Origin: Rhodococcus opacus B4
GTDB taxonomy: Bacteria; Actinomycetota; Actinomycetes; Mycobacteriales; Mycobacteriaceae
Length of the DNA: 64,000 bases
Direction of reading: 5' to 3'
NCBI RefSeq assembly: GCF_000010805.1
Contig: NC_012522.1
Span: forward strand, 1,860,001-1,924,000
Under the pieces are notes generated by a model that saw nothing but the letters and a program-made list of their open reading frames with translations, was not told the DNA's origin and ran no database searches. The number at the start of each line of letters is the position of its first letter. Within the stretch, counting starts at the first letter, position 1. The translations under genes and the position numbers were made by a program. Below, piece after piece: positions 1 to 8,520 of the stretch.

Positions 1-2
1 AG

Positions 3-197
3 GTCCGGTACAGCGGTGCGTCGCTGGGCTATCAGATCGGTTCGGTTCTCGGCGGTGGGCTCGCCCCGACGGTGGCGGCCGCGCTGTACGCGAGCTGGGG
101 TTCGTCGGCACCGATCTCCGCGTACCTCACCGCGGTCACGCTGCTCAGCCTGCTCTGCGTCGTCGCGATCACCCGGAAGGTCCGCGCCGCCGCGTAG
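3..197 (+). CDS. MFS transporter, MHS family, C-terminal fragment
   Basis: Only the last 64 codons lie in the window; the gene begins upstream of base 1. The visible end reads [21 protein letters not shown], followed by two hydrophobic helices and a short basic tail (TRKVRAAA). This is the usual end of metabolite:H+ symporters of the MHS/ProP-shikimate type, in which this glycine-rich helix is conserved. It would act in the cytoplasmic membrane. The substrate cannot be told from this fragment. The next gene on the same strand is a TauD-type dioxygenase 172 bases downstream, so substrate uptake coupled to oxygenation is possible but unproven. Confidence 0.75.
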   Translation, partial: VRYSGASLGYQIGSVLGGGLAPTVAAALYASWGSSAPISAYLTAVTLLSLLCVVAITRKVRAAA

Positions 198-369
198 CGT
201 CGACCCGAGGGATCCATTGACGTCTCCGCCGCACCGCCCGCCGGCGCGGCGGAGTCGTCGTCGCGTGCCCTCCCGTTGCGATCAGGGTGACGCAAATCCT
301 TCCGGCGGCACACTCCCGATGGTTCGGTTACAGGACTCCACACCGTCTCCGGTATCCGAAAGGCCCACC

Positions 370-1314
370 ATGTCCATCGATTTCGCGCCCGAGCACGTGA
401 CCGCCGAGGGTTCTCCGAACGCGGCGAGCGTCGTCAAGCTGGGTGCCCACATCGGCGCCCGGATCGACGGCGTCCAGCTCGGCGGCCAGCTCGACCCCGC
501 CACCGTGTCGCTCATCCGTCAGGCCCTGCTCGAGCACAAGGTGATCTTCTTCCGCGGCCAGGACCATCTCACCGACGACTCGCAGTACGAGTTCGCGGAG
601 CTTCTCGGCTCCCCCACCACGGCGCACCCGACGGTCACCTCACGCGGCACCAAGGTGCTGCCCATCGACTCCGACTACGGCAAGGCCAACAGCTGGCACA
701 CCGATGTCACGTTCGTCGACCGCATCCCGAAGGCGTCGATCCTGCGTGCCGTGGAACTCCCCACGTACGGCGGAACCACCACCTGGGCGTCGGGTGTCGC
801 CGCCTACAACGCGCTGCCCGAGCCGCTGAAGGTCCTCGCCGACAACCTGTGGGCGACGCACACCAACGTCTACGACTACGCGGCGACCAGCGCCGAACGC
901 GCGCAGGACGCGAAGTCGCAGGAATACCGCGCCGAGTTCCAGTCCACCTACTTCGAGACGGAGCACCCGGTGGTGCGGGTCCACCCCGAGACCGGCGAGC
1001 GCACACTGCTGCTCGGTCACTTCGTCAAGAAGCTGGTCGGCCTGAGCAGCACCCAGTCGCAGGCGCTCTTCAAGGTTCTGCAGGATCACGCCATCTCGCT
1101 CGAGTTCACCACCCGGTGGAACTGGCAGTCGGGCGATGTCGCGATCTGGGACAACCGCGCCACTCAGCACTACGCCGTCGCCGACTACGACGACCAGTAC
1201 CGGCGACTCAACCGCATCACCCTGGCCGGCGACGTCCCCGTCGACGTCCGGGGCGAGCGCAGCCGCAGCGTCGCGGGCGACGCGAGTGACTACTCCGTCA
1301 TCGACGAGCCCTAA
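370..1314 (+). CDS. TauD/TfdA-family alpha-ketoglutarate-dependent dioxygenase
   Basis: A non-haem Fe(II)/2-oxoglutarate dioxygenase of 314 residues. The 2-His-1-carboxylate iron site is visible as SWHTD (His110, Asp112) with the distal His in NRATQHYAV near residue 265, followed by the 2-oxoglutarate-binding Arg in [11 protein letters not shown]. Family members (TauD, AtsK, TfdA) hydroxylate next to a sulfonate, sulfate ester or ether and release sulfite, sulfate or phenol; which substrate is used here is unknown. The frame is open far upstream, but ATG 370 is chosen because it follows GAAAGG and gives the family's usual N-terminus. The SDR that follows starts 9 bases after the stop and is probably co-transcribed. 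Confidence 0.9.
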   Translation: MSIDFAPEHVTAEGSPNAASVVKLGAHIGARIDGVQLGGQLDPATVSLIRQALLEHKVIFFRGQDHLTDDSQYEFAELLGSPTTAHPTVTSRGTKVLPIDSDYGKANSWHTDVTFVDRIPKASILRAVELPTYGGTTTWASGVAAYNALPEPLKVLADNLWATHTNVYDYAATSAERAQDAKSQEYRAEFQSTYFETEHPVVRVHPETGERTLLLGHFVKKLVGLSSTQSQALFKVLQDHAISLEFTTRWNWQSGDVAIWDNRATQHYAVADYDDQYRRLNRITLAGDVPVDVRGERSRSVAGDASDYSVIDEP

Positions 1315-1323
1315 CATGTCGGC

Positions 1324-2070
1324 ATGACCTTTTCACCTGACACCCGCATCGCCGTCGTCACCGGAGCGAGCTCCGGAATCGGCGAAGCCACCGCCCGCAC
1401 CCTCGCCGAGCAGGGATTTCATGTGGTGATCGGGGCGCGGCGACTGGATCGTCTGGAGAAGATCGCCGAAGACATCGGCGGTACCGCGCTCGAACTCGAC
1501 GTCACGGATCAGGATTCCGTGGACGCGTTCGCCGCGGTACTGCCGAGGGTCGACGTGCTCGTCAACAATGCGGGCGGCGCCAAGGGACTGGCCACCGTCG
1601 CGGAGGCCGATCTCGACGACTGGCGGTGGATGTGGGAGACCAACGTCCTGGGCACGCTTCGGGTCACCAAGGCGTTGTTGCCGAAGCTGATCGAGTCGGG
1701 TGACGGTCTGGTCGTCACTGTCACGTCGCTGGCCGCGCTCGAGGCATACGACAACGGTTCCGGGTACACGACGGCCAAGCACGCGGAGGCCGTCCTGCAC
1801 CGCACGCTGCGCGGGGAACTGCTCGGCAAGCCGGTCCGTCTCACCGAGATCGCCCCGGGCGCAGTGGAAACCGAGTTCTCGCTGGTGCGTTTCGAGGGCG
1901 ACCAGGAGCGCGCCGACAAGGTCTACGCGGGCATCACCCCGCTGGTGGCCACGGACGTCGCCGACGTCATCGGGTTCGTCGCCTCCCGGCCGCCCCATGT
2001 GAACATCGACCAGATCGTCGTCAAGCCACGAGATCAGGCTTCGTCCGGACGTTTTCACCGTACGACGTAG
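1324..2070 (+). CDS. short-chain dehydrogenase/reductase (SDR)
   Basis: A classical SDR of 248 residues. It shows the NAD(P)-binding TGASSGIG near residue 14, NNAG near residue 82, a catalytic Ser in VTSLAA and YTTAK as the catalytic Tyr/Lys pair. The R-R after the second strand (GARRLDRL) favours NADP(H). The C-terminus VKPRDQAS is typical of the serine/3-hydroxy-acid dehydrogenase-like YdfG group. It lies directly after the dioxygenase and beside lprQ-murB; mycobacteria carry an SDR (Rv0484c) in the same place, which suggests a conserved neighbourhood rather than a dedicated pathway. The substrate is unknown. Confidence 0.88.
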   Translation: MTFSPDTRIAVVTGASSGIGEATARTLAEQGFHVVIGARRLDRLEKIAEDIGGTALELDVTDQDSVDAFAAVLPRVDVLVNNAGGAKGLATVAEADLDDWRWMWETNVLGTLRVTKALLPKLIESGDGLVVTVTSLAALEAYDNGSGYTTAKHAEAVLHRTLRGELLGKPVRLTEIAPGAVETEFSLVRFEGDQERADKVYAGITPLVATDVADVIGFVASRPPHVNIDQIVVKPRDQASSGRFHRTT

Positions 2071-2170
2071 GCCCCTTCGCGGCGGTCCGCCTGTCCTGGT
2101 GCTCGAGGTACAGGACCACCGCCCACAGTCCCGCCACGATCGACGCCGAACCCAGCAACATCCATCCCAT
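2021..2170 (-). CDS. small single-span membrane protein, hypothetical
   Basis: A 49-codon frame (ATG 2168-2170, TGA 2021-2023). It encodes one hydrophobic helix at residues 3-22 (it begins MGWMLLGSASIVAG), then a charged tail (LEHQDRRTAAKGPTSYG). A purine-rich AGGGGG lies about 9 bases before the ATG. The helix-then-charged-tail design is that of many actinobacterial small membrane proteins. The frame overlaps the convergent SDR by 50 bases, which lowers confidence. I recognise no family. It could be a chance open frame in high-GC DNA; conservation in related genomes would decide. Confidence 0.4.
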   Translation of the reverse strand: MGWMLLGSASIVAGLWAVVLYLEHQDRRTAAKGPTSYGENVRTKPDLVA

Positions 2171-2372
2171 CCCACAGCCCCCTGCCGATCAACGACTTTC
2201 GACCGAAACGGACTGTCGGGGTCGTCCGTCGACCCCTCGACAGCGGACGACTCCCCACAGTTGTGTCACCCGAGAACGCGGCGCCGTTGACGCGTCCTCA
2301 TTCAGGTAGACGCAAGGGATCCGCTTTCCGTTCCACCGAGTGTGAAGAAAGTTTCGCCGGCCCCACCCGCAC

Positions 2373-2412
2373 GTGAGCGGCAAAGCGTGCCCGAGCACAC
2401 TTTGCCGCTCAC
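2373..2412 (-). terminator. intrinsic terminator after lprQ
   Basis: An 18-bp stem (2373-2390 with 2395-2412, one G-U/mismatch) around a 4-base loop begins immediately after the lprQ stop codon. Being a long inverted repeat it would fold on both strands, but the nearest gene end is that of lprQ on the minus strand. There is no long U tract, as is common in high-GC actinobacteria. Confidence 0.7.
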
Positions 2413-3597
2413 CTATGCGAGGGCCGACATGGACTGCCATTCGGGCCAGCTGATGGCCCAGTCGTAGATGTCGCCGTCGGCGGCCGACAGGTCGATGGAC
2501 GTCCCGGTCACCTCGACGGGATCGCCGTACATTGCCGTGCCGAAGTACTGCTGCGCGTCCTCGAGCGAGAGGTTGATGCAGCCATTGGTGACGTTCGACG
2601 AACCCTGGACGCCGATGGTCTCGGGGTTGGCGTGGATGAACTCGCCGTTGTTGGAGATGCGGACCGCCCAGCGTTCGCGGACGTTCTCGTAGAACGGCGG
2701 GTTGGACATGAGGAAGTCCTCGTGCTTCTCGGTCACCATGTGGATGCCGCTGCGGGTGACGTTGCGTGCCTCGTTGCCCTCGCCGTAGCTGACGGGGATG
2801 TCCATGATGGTTTCGCCGCCGCGCACCACCTGCATACGGTGGCTGGGGGCGTTCGCGATCACGATCTGACTGCGCCCGACGGTGAAGTTCAGCGACAGGT
2901 CCTGCTCGCCGTACGCTCCCCCGCCGAAGTCCACGCCGTACAGCTTCGCATCCAGGGCGACGGTGGTGCCGGGTGCCCAGTAATTCTGGGGACGCCAGTG
3001 TGCGCGCGACCCGTTGTCGTCGGGCAGCCACGCCCACGAGCCGGGGGTGGGCGGGTTCGTCGTGACGGTCATCGCCTTCTCGACCGCCGCCTTGTCCTCG
3101 ACGGAGTCGTGGAACTGCACGATGATCGGGGCGGCGATCCCGACTTCCTGACCGTCGCCGATGTTGAGTGTGGCGCCGGTCGTCGCTTCGGGTTCGAGTG
3201 TGGTGAAGCTGCCGTCGACGGCGACGGACTTGCCGTCGGTGCCGAGCGCGGTGCCCTTCCACGTGTAGGTGGCGCCGTAACCCAGCGCCTCCCCGACGGT
3301 GAACGTGGTCCGGTCCGGAGACAGCACACCCTGCACCACGCGCCCCTCCGCGTTGACGAGGGCGATGTCGGTGAACGTGCCCTGCGACGCGGTCGCGGAG
3401 ATCGGCGCCACCGGACTGACGTCCTCGGTGCCCGACGCCGGATTCTGGGTGACCTCGACCGCCGGTTCGGGCGGCGCGGTGGCGGTTCCCGACTCGGAGC
3501 CGACCGTGCATCCGGTCAGCAATACGAGAAACGCGATCAGCGCCGTCGCGATCAGCGCGACGCGCGACCGACTTGTCCGAGAACCCAGTTCATGCAC
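2413..3597 (-). CDS. lprQ: L,D-transpeptidase lipoprotein (LprQ/LdtMt5-like)
   Basis: A cell-wall L,D-transpeptidase of 394 residues that would make 3-3 peptidoglycan cross-links outside the membrane. The N-terminus has a basic stretch, a hydrophobic core and a lipobox LLTGC (lipid-attached Cys near residue 30). Two Ig-like domains follow, then a C-terminal YkuD catalytic domain with IHANP and the active-site motif [11 protein letters not shown] (nucleophilic Cys). The GTG at 3597 is chosen because it gives a complete lipoprotein signal; the frame is open further upstream without one. It lies 32 bases after murB on the same strand, the order of Rv0482 (murB) and Rv0483 (lprQ, LdtMt5) in M. 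tuberculosis, and this synteny supports the name. Confidence 0.85.
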   Translation of the reverse strand: MHELGSRTSRSRVALIATALIAFLVLLTGCTVGSESGTATAPPEPAVEVTQNPASGTEDVSPVAPISATASQGTFTDIALVNAEGRVVQGVLSPDRTTFTVGEALGYGATYTWKGTALGTDGKSVAVDGSFTTLEPEATTGATLNIGDGQEVGIAAPIIVQFHDSVEDKAAVEKAMTVTTNPPTPGSWAWLPDDNGSRAHWRPQNYWAPGTTVALDAKLYGVDFGGGAYGEQDLSLNFTVGRSQIVIANAPSHRMQVVRGGETIMDIPVSYGEGNEARNVTRSGIHMVTEKHEDFLMSNPPFYENVRERWAVRISNNGEFIHANPETIGVQGSSNVTNGCINLSLEDAQQYFGTAMYGDPVEVTGTSIDLSAADGDIYDWAISWPEWQSMSALA

Positions 3598-3629
3598 AGC
3601 TAACAGGTTACCTGCGCTACGGACCTGCC

Positions 3630-4721
3630 TCAGATCGCGCAGCCGACCGTCACGGGTTCGGGTTCGAGCCGGACACCGAACGCCGACTGGACGCCGTCCC
3701 GCACGTCGCGGGCCAGTGCCAGCAGGTCCTCGCTCTTCGCGGCACCTCGATTGGTCAACGCGAGGGTGTGCTTGGTCGACAGCCGCGCGACCGCGTTCTC
3801 GCCGGGATACCCCTTCGAGAAGCCGGACCGCTCGATCAGCCAACCGGCAGACAACTTGGTTCCGCCGTCGGCGGGGTACTGCGGAACGGGGAGGTCGCCG
3901 AGGCGGGTCTCGATCGCGGCGAGGACGCCCGCCAGCTCGCCGTCGGACACCACGGGGTTGGTGAAGAACGAGCCCGCGCTCCACGTGTCGTGGTCGTCGG
4001 GGTCCAGCACCATGCCCTTGCCCCGGCGCAGATCCAGCACGGCGCCCCGGACCTGCGCCGACGGCAACCGGTCGCCCTCGGAACCGCCGAGTGCCGAGAC
4101 GAGTTCGCGGTAGCGCAGCGGCTCGGACAGCCCGTCGGGATGCACGGTCAGTTCCACGGCCAGCACCAGGGCCGCGTCGGAGTGCTTGAGGACACTGGTG
4201 CGGTACCCGAGGCCGAGCGCGTCGGGTTCGACCCAGCGCGCCTCACCGGTGCGCCGATCGAGCAGCTGCACCCGCCGAAGCATCGACCCGATCTCGACGC
4301 CGTACGCGCCCACGTTCTGCACCGGGGTGGCCCCGGTCGACCCGGGGATCCCCGACAGGCATTCGAGCCCGCCCAGTTCGGCGGCGACGGTCTGCGCGAC
4401 CACCTGGTCCCACTCCGCGCCCGCCTCGGCAGTGATGAATTTCTCCTCCAGGCCGACGGTGGTGTTGCACACACGCACCACCACGCCGTCGAATCCGGCG
4501 TCCCCGACGACGAGATTGGAGCCACCGGCGAGAATCAGCGTCGGGATGTGCGCGGCGTCGAGAAGACGCACCACGTCGACGAGAACCGAGGTGCTCGGGC
4601 ACTCCGCCACGATCCGCGCCGGACCGCCGACCCGCAGCGTGGTCATCCCCGACAGTTCGAGGTTTTCCGACACGAAGGCGCCCGAATCGACGAGTTGACT
4701 GACAATGCTCACATCCCACAC
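3630..4721 (-). CDS. murB: UDP-N-acetylenolpyruvoylglucosamine reductase MurB
   Basis: Reduces UDP-GlcNAc-enolpyruvate with NADPH to UDP-MurNAc in the cytoplasm, the second committed step of peptidoglycan synthesis. The protein of about 363 residues has the FAD-binding segments [20 protein letters not shown] and [18 protein letters not shown], a YRTSVLK segment, the catalytic-Ser region [10 protein letters not shown] and the C-terminal [13 protein letters not shown]-type motif. The start is uncertain: GTG at 4721 or GTG at 4712, and no ATG lies in frame nearby. The divergent DUF2505 gene begins only 26 bases away, so the promoters must be very compact or overlap. It heads a murB-lprQ unit for cell-wall synthesis. 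Confidence 0.95.
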   Translation of the reverse strand: MWDVSIVSQLVDSGAFVSENLELSGMTTLRVGGPARIVAECPSTSVLVDVVRLLDAAHIPTLILAGGSNLVVGDAGFDGVVVRVCNTTVGLEEKFITAEAGAEWDQVVAQTVAAELGGLECLSGIPGSTGATPVQNVGAYGVEIGSMLRRVQLLDRRTGEARWVEPDALGLGYRTSVLKHSDAALVLAVELTVHPDGLSEPLRYRELVSALGGSEGDRLPSAQVRGAVLDLRRGKGMVLDPDDHDTWSAGSFFTNPVVSDGELAGVLAAIETRLGDLPVPQYPADGGTKLSAGWLIERSGFSKGYPGENAVARLSTKHTLALTNRGAAKSEDLLALARDVRDGVQSAFGVRLEPEPVTVGCAI

Positions 4722-4747
4722 AACCGCAAACGGTAGCCTGGCCGATC

Positions 4748-5245
4748 GTGAGCCGCCGCATCGAGCATTCGTCGTCCTATGCGTTTCCCGTCGCCCAGGT
4801 CCATGCGGGCCTGATCACCGAGCAGTACTGGCGCGACCGTCTCGACAAGGTCGGAGGACCGGGGGCCACCCTGGACCAGGTCACGACCGGAGCCGGCACC
4901 ATCTCGGTCGCCATGTCGCAGTCGATTCCCGCGGAGCACCTGCCCAGCATCGTCTCGAAGGTCCGTCCGGGCGACCTCGTGATCAAGCGCACGGAGACGT
5001 GGGGCACGCTCGACGGCGATCACGCCGAGGGCACGTTCACGGCCGAGGTGGTGGGTGCGCCCGCGACGATCTCCGGAACCCAGACGCTGAAAGAAGACGG
5101 CTCGCGGGCGAACGTGCAGGTCGAAGGCAAGGCCGAGGTCAGGATCCCGCTGATCGGCGGCAAGATCGAGAACGCGATCGCGGACGAGGTCCTTCGCCTG
5201 ATCGCGAAGGAGCAGGAGTTCACGGAGCAGTGGCTCGGGGCCTGA
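4748..5245 (+). CDS. DUF2505 family protein (first of two)
   Basis: A 165-residue protein with a GTG start. It opens with RRIEHSSSYAFPVAQVHAGL and ends with a conserved IPLIGGKIENAIADEV segment, features of the actinobacterial DUF2505 family, which has a START/polyketide-cyclase-like fold. No enzymatic function is established for the family. It is transcribed divergently from murB, as Rv0481c is from Rv0482. A paralog follows 51 bases downstream; the two share the starting pattern M(S/A)RRI(E/D) and the IGGK(I/L)E segment, so they look like an old tandem duplication. Confidence 0.8.
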   Translation: MSRRIEHSSSYAFPVAQVHAGLITEQYWRDRLDKVGGPGATLDQVTTGAGTISVAMSQSIPAEHLPSIVSKVRPGDLVIKRTETWGTLDGDHAEGTFTAEVVGAPATISGTQTLKEDGSRANVQVEGKAEVRIPLIGGKIENAIADEVLRLIAKEQEFTEQWLGA

Positions 5246-5296
5246 CCTGGGGCGGGTGTCCGTTGGGTTGGGTCCCAGCCGGTAACCTTGGCGATC

Positions 5297-5797
5297 ATGG
5301 CTCGCCGCATCGACTACTCAGCCCGCTACAAGCACACCCCCAAAGAGGTGTACAACGCGTTCACCAACCGCGACTACTGGGATGCGCGCATCGAGGAGAT
5401 GCGGAAGTACTCCGAGAACCACATCGAGCACTTCGACGTGAACGACGACGGGATCGACATCGTCCTGCACCACATCCTGCCGCGGTCGGAACTGCCCGAG
5501 ATCGCGCAGACGGTGATGAAGAAGGACATGGTCATCACGCGCAAAGAGTCGTACACGCCCTTCGGTGAGCCGACCACGGGCACGTACGAGGCGTCGATCC
5601 CGGCGGGCCCGGGCAGCCTCACGGGCACCATGAAGCTGTTCGCCACCGAGACTGGGTGCACGTTCCGCACCTCGTCCGAGGCGAAGGTGTACCTGCCGTT
5701 CATCGGCGGCAAGCTCGAGCAACTGATGCTCGTCAACCTGATCGACCTGTTCCGCGCCGAGGCCGAGATCACCGAAACCTGGTTGTCGCAGCACTAG
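5297..5797 (+). CDS. DUF2505 family protein (second of two)
   Basis: A 166-residue paralog of the preceding gene. It has RRIDYSARYKHTPKEVYNAF at the start and VYLPFIGGKLEQLMLVNL in the C-terminal helix region. The fold is expected to be a helix-grip (START-like) cavity that could hold a hydrophobic ligand, but this is inference from the family. ATG 5297 is preferred over one three codons upstream because it matches the start of the paralog. The spacing suggests one transcript with the upstream copy and perhaps with the methyltransferase-like gene that follows 21 bases later. Confidence 0.8.
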   Translation: MARRIDYSARYKHTPKEVYNAFTNRDYWDARIEEMRKYSENHIEHFDVNDDGIDIVLHHILPRSELPEIAQTVMKKDMVITRKESYTPFGEPTTGTYEASIPAGPGSLTGTMKLFATETGCTFRTSSEAKVYLPFIGGKLEQLMLVNLIDLFRAEAEITETWLSQH

Positions 5798-5818
5798 TAC
5801 TCACCGCACGGATTTCCC

Positions 5819-6616
5819 ATGACTTCAGCGACGCTGAGGCGGCCCCACGGTGTCATCACCCGGGGTACGACAGGCATCAACAGGCTGCGCCGCAGCGACC
5901 GCTGGCTCGTCCACGACGCGCTGGTGCGCCGAACGCTGCACGCGTCCGCCGACCCGCTCGTCGTCGACCTCGGATACGGCGCCCGCCCGCACACCACGTT
6001 CGAGCTCGCCGACCGGTTGACGGCCGTGCGCGGCGACCGCCGGGTGGTCGGGCTCGAGATCGACCCCGAGCGTGTGGTCGAGAGCAGGAACGGAGTGAGT
6101 TTCGCCCGCGGCGGGTTCGAGCTCTCCGGACTGCGGCCCGTCCTCGTCCGTGCGTTCAACGTGTTGCGGCAGTACCCCGAGGACGCGGTCGGGCCGGCCT
6201 GGACGCGGATGCAGTCCGGGCTCGCACCGGGCGGGTTGATCCTCGACGGCACGTGTGACGAGCTGGGCCGCCGCTGCGCGTGGGTGCTGCTCGACGCCAC
6301 CCGCCCGCTGTCGCTGACTTTGGCGTGGGATCCGTTCGCCGTGGAGAAGCCGTCGGACATCGCCGAACGGCTGCCCAAGGCGCTGATCCATCGCAACGTC
6401 CCCGGTGAGCCGGTCCACGCCCTCCTCGCGGCGGCGGATCGCGCGTGGGCCACCGCGGCGCCGCACGGCTCGTTCGGGCCGCGGGTGCGGTGGCGGGCCG
6501 CCCTCGAACTACTTCGCGCGCAGGGTCTTCCCGTGCAACCGCAGCGCCGCCGCATCCGCGACAACATCCTCACCGTTCCGTGGGCGCTGGTCGCGCCCGG
6601 TTCCGGCACGAATTAA
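5819..6616 (+). CDS. class I SAM-dependent methyltransferase-like protein
   Basis: A protein of 265 residues. Residues 45-60 (PLVVDLGYGARPHTTFELA) have the shape of motif I of Rossmann-fold methyltransferases, and GLEIDPERV near residue 80 that of motif II with its acidic residue. A LAPGGLILDGTC segment resembles the post-motif region. It shows no known substrate-binding domain. It probably belongs to the group of actinobacterial proteins annotated as methylases near DUF2505 genes. It is the last gene before the Y-RNA/Ro60 unit. Function beyond SAM binding is unknown. Confidence 0.65.
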   Translation: MTSATLRRPHGVITRGTTGINRLRRSDRWLVHDALVRRTLHASADPLVVDLGYGARPHTTFELADRLTAVRGDRRVVGLEIDPERVVESRNGVSFARGGFELSGLRPVLVRAFNVLRQYPEDAVGPAWTRMQSGLAPGGLILDGTCDELGRRCAWVLLDATRPLSLTLAWDPFAVEKPSDIAERLPKALIHRNVPGEPVHALLAAADRAWATAAPHGSFGPRVRWRAALELLRAQGLPVQPQRRRIRDNILTVPWALVAPGSGTN

Positions 6617-6690
6617 TTCACGCGACATCCCCGAGATCGCCCCGTAGAGTCGGTTTACGAAACATGTTGTGCCGGTGCGCAGGCGAGGGT

Positions 6691-6767
6691 TACTTCGACT
6701 GTTAATCGCGTGGTCGCCGGTTCGAATCCGGTCAGGGGCGCAGGTCCCTGTAGCTCAGCGGTAGAGC
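6691..6767 (+). ncRNA. tRNA-like module, probable part of a bacterial Y RNA
   Basis: Pieces of a tRNA appear in permuted order. First comes a small stem with the 7-base loop CTGTTAA (6699-6705), identical to a tRNA-Asn anticodon loop. A T-arm follows (6716-6732, GCCGG-TTCGAAT-CCGGT). Then an acceptor-like CAGGG/CCCTG hairpin (6733-6737 with 6746-6750), and last a perfect D-arm (6753-6767, GCTC-AGCGGTA-GAGC). In a real tRNA the D-arm would come first, so this is not a normal tRNA gene. Bacterial YrlA RNAs are known to carry a tRNA-mimicking domain and to be encoded beside Ro60. A 9-bp stem (GTGCCGGTG at 6669-6677 with 6927-6935) could enclose this module and the next one in a single transcript. 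Confidence 0.65.
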
Positions 6768-6810
6768 GCGTCCGTGCCTCCGCCGACTCCGATCTCGGCA
6801 CGACAGGTGT

Positions 6811-6914
6811 GCGCGCCACCCGGTGCGCAGACGACGGATACTTCTCCGGTGAAGTGCGTGGGGCACGCGGTTCGACTCCGCACCCCGTCGTCGTCTCGAC
6901 CTCGGGTGGCGCGC
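6811..6914 (+). ncRNA. yrlA: Y RNA-like stem with second tRNA-like module
   Basis: A perfect 11-bp stem (GCGCGCCACCC at 6811-6821 with 6904-6914) encloses a further tRNA-like fold. This has an acceptor-like stem GACGACGG/CCGTCGTC (6830-6837 with 6885-6892), a 5-bp anticodon-like arm (ACTTC/GAAGT, 6840-6855) and a T-arm with TTCGACT loop (6867-6881). There is no D-arm in this half. A long closing helix carrying a tRNA-like head is the architecture of bacterial Y RNAs, which tether Ro60 to a nuclease. The element ends about 40 bases before the Ro60 start codon. RNA ends and whether one or two RNAs are made are inferred, not seen. Confidence 0.65.
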
Positions 6915-6956
6915 GCTCCGCACGTCCACCGGCACCTCCCGGAAGGAGGAACACCC

Positions 6957-8504
6957 ATGAGCAAGTTCAACCTGAAGATGCTGCGCCGCAGTAAGATACA
7001 GAGTCCTATTACGTCGGACGCACAACCCGCCGGCCGCACCTTCGAGGGCGGCATCGGCTATGCCCGCGACGCGAAGAGCGAGCTGTTCCTCCTCGCGGTC
7101 ACGAACATGGTCGGTGAGCACACCTTCTACGAGTCGGCCTCGGACCGCGACGAAAGGTTCGTCGCGCTGATCCACGAGGTCGCGCTGTCGGATCCGGAGT
7201 GGACCGCCCGCCTGATCGGGTGGCTGCGCCGCGACGCGCATCTGCGTTCGGCGTCGCTGGTGGCCGCCGCCGAGTTCGTCCGGGCCCGGCTGGGTGCCGG
7301 TCGGCACGGCGGCAACCGTGCCGTCATCTCCTCGGCCCTGGATCGGGCGGACGAGCCGGGCGAGCTGCTCGCCTACTGGATTGCGCGCCACGGCCGTTCG
7401 ATCCCGAAGCCGGTGAAGCGCGGTATCGCCGATGCCGTCGTCCGGCTGTACTCGGAACGCTCACTGCTGAAGTGGGATTCCGAGGAGAGGGACGTCCGCT
7501 TCGGCGACGTTCTCGAGCTCACCCACGCGTCGCCGTCGGCGCCGTGGCAGGGCGAGCTGTTCCGGCACGCGATCGACCGGCGGCAGGGGCGCGAGAACAC
7601 GATCCCCGCCGGCCTGCGGATGCTCACGGAACGGGCCTCGCTGACGGCGGTCCCGCCGGAGGATCGGCGGGCCGTCCTCCGAACCCCGGAGCGGCTGTCG
7701 GCGGCCGGCATGACGTGGGAGTCGCTCGCCGGCTGGCTGCAGGGACCGATGGATGCGGCGGCGTGGCAGGCGGTGATCCCGTCCATGGGATACACGGCGC
7801 TTCTCCGCAATCTGAGGAACTTCGACGAGGCCGGGATCCCCGACCACGTCGCGGAGCAGGTGGCGGCCCGGATCGCGGATCCGGGTGAGGTCGCGAAGTC
7901 GCGGCAGCTGCCGATGCGATTCCTCGCGGCGTACCGGAACGCGCCGAGCCTGCGGTGGGGTCACGCGCTCGAGTGTGCGCTCGGGGCGTCACTGTCCGCG
8001 GTCCCGTCGCTGCCCGGACGCACCCTGGTACTCGTCGACCGGTCGGGATCGATGTTCTACAGCCGCGTCTCGGCGCGGTCGGAACTGACGCGGGCGGACG
8101 CGGCCGCCGTGTTCGGCACCGTGCTGGCGGCACGCGCCGAGCGGGCGGATCTCGTCGAGTTCGGCACGGACAGCCGGAACGTGCCGTTCGAGCATCAGGC
8201 AGTGCTGCGGGTGGTCGACAGCTTCGGCGACCTGGGCGGCACGGACACGGCGGCGGCAGTGCGGAAGCATTACCGCGGCCACGATCGCGCCGTCGTCGTC
8301 ACCGACGAGCAGGCGACGTGGGGTGATCCGACCCGGCACGTCCCGGCAGACGTCCCCGTGTACACGTGGAACGTGGCGGGCTACCGGCACGGTCACGGAC
8401 CGACGGGGTCCGCGAACCGCCACACGTTCGGCGGACTGTCGGACGCGGGGTTCTCGATGATCCCGCTGCTGGAGGGCACCCGGGACGGCGAGTGGCCGTT
8501 CTGA
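6957..8504 (+). CDS. rsr: TROVE-domain RNA-binding protein, Ro60 ortholog (Rsr)
   Basis: A ring-shaped RNA-binding protein of 515 residues. Residues 1 to about 340 form the helical-repeat TROVE domain (an early FEGGIGYARDAKSELFLLAV segment, then ARLIGWLRRDAHLRSASLV). The C-terminal part is a von Willebrand A-like domain with a metal-binding MIDAS signature DRSGSMF and a GGTDTAAA segment. Ro60 proteins bind Y RNAs and the ends of misfolded RNAs; in Deinococcus Y RNA links Ro60 to polynucleotide phosphorylase. The ATG at 6957 follows GGAAGGAGG. The tRNA-like RNA elements directly upstream strongly fit a Ro60-Y RNA pair. It is convergent with the AbiEi-type gene 16 bases away. Confidence 0.93.
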   Translation: MSKFNLKMLRRSKIQSPITSDAQPAGRTFEGGIGYARDAKSELFLLAVTNMVGEHTFYESASDRDERFVALIHEVALSDPEWTARLIGWLRRDAHLRSASLVAAAEFVRARLGAGRHGGNRAVISSALDRADEPGELLAYWIARHGRSIPKPVKRGIADAVVRLYSERSLLKWDSEERDVRFGDVLELTHASPSAPWQGELFRHAIDRRQGRENTIPAGLRMLTERASLTAVPPEDRRAVLRTPERLSAAGMTWESLAGWLQGPMDAAAWQAVIPSMGYTALLRNLRNFDEAGIPDHVAEQVAARIADPGEVAKSRQLPMRFLAAYRNAPSLRWGHALECALGASLSAVPSLPGRTLVLVDRSGSMFYSRVSARSELTRADAAAVFGTVLAARAERADLVEFGTDSRNVPFEHQAVLRVVDSFGDLGGTDTAAAVRKHYRGHDRAVVVTDEQATWGDPTRHVPADVPVYTWNVAGYRHGHGPTGSANRHTFGGLSDAGFSMIPLLEGTRDGEWPF

Positions 8505-8520
8505 GTCCCAGGGAGACCCG

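Noticed and set aside
16-369. Long N-terminal extension of the TauD-type dioxygenase
   Set aside because: The extension covers the end of the upstream transporter in another frame and is Arg/Ser/Pro-rich; ATG 370 has a ribosome site and gives the family length.
6691-6770. Possible ordinary tRNA-Asn gene (GTT loop, T-arm, D-arm)
   Set aside because: The D-arm follows the T-arm, no 5' acceptor strand precedes the anticodon-like arm, and the anticodon stem has only three solid pairs. The pieces fit a Y RNA tRNA-mimic better than a tRNA.
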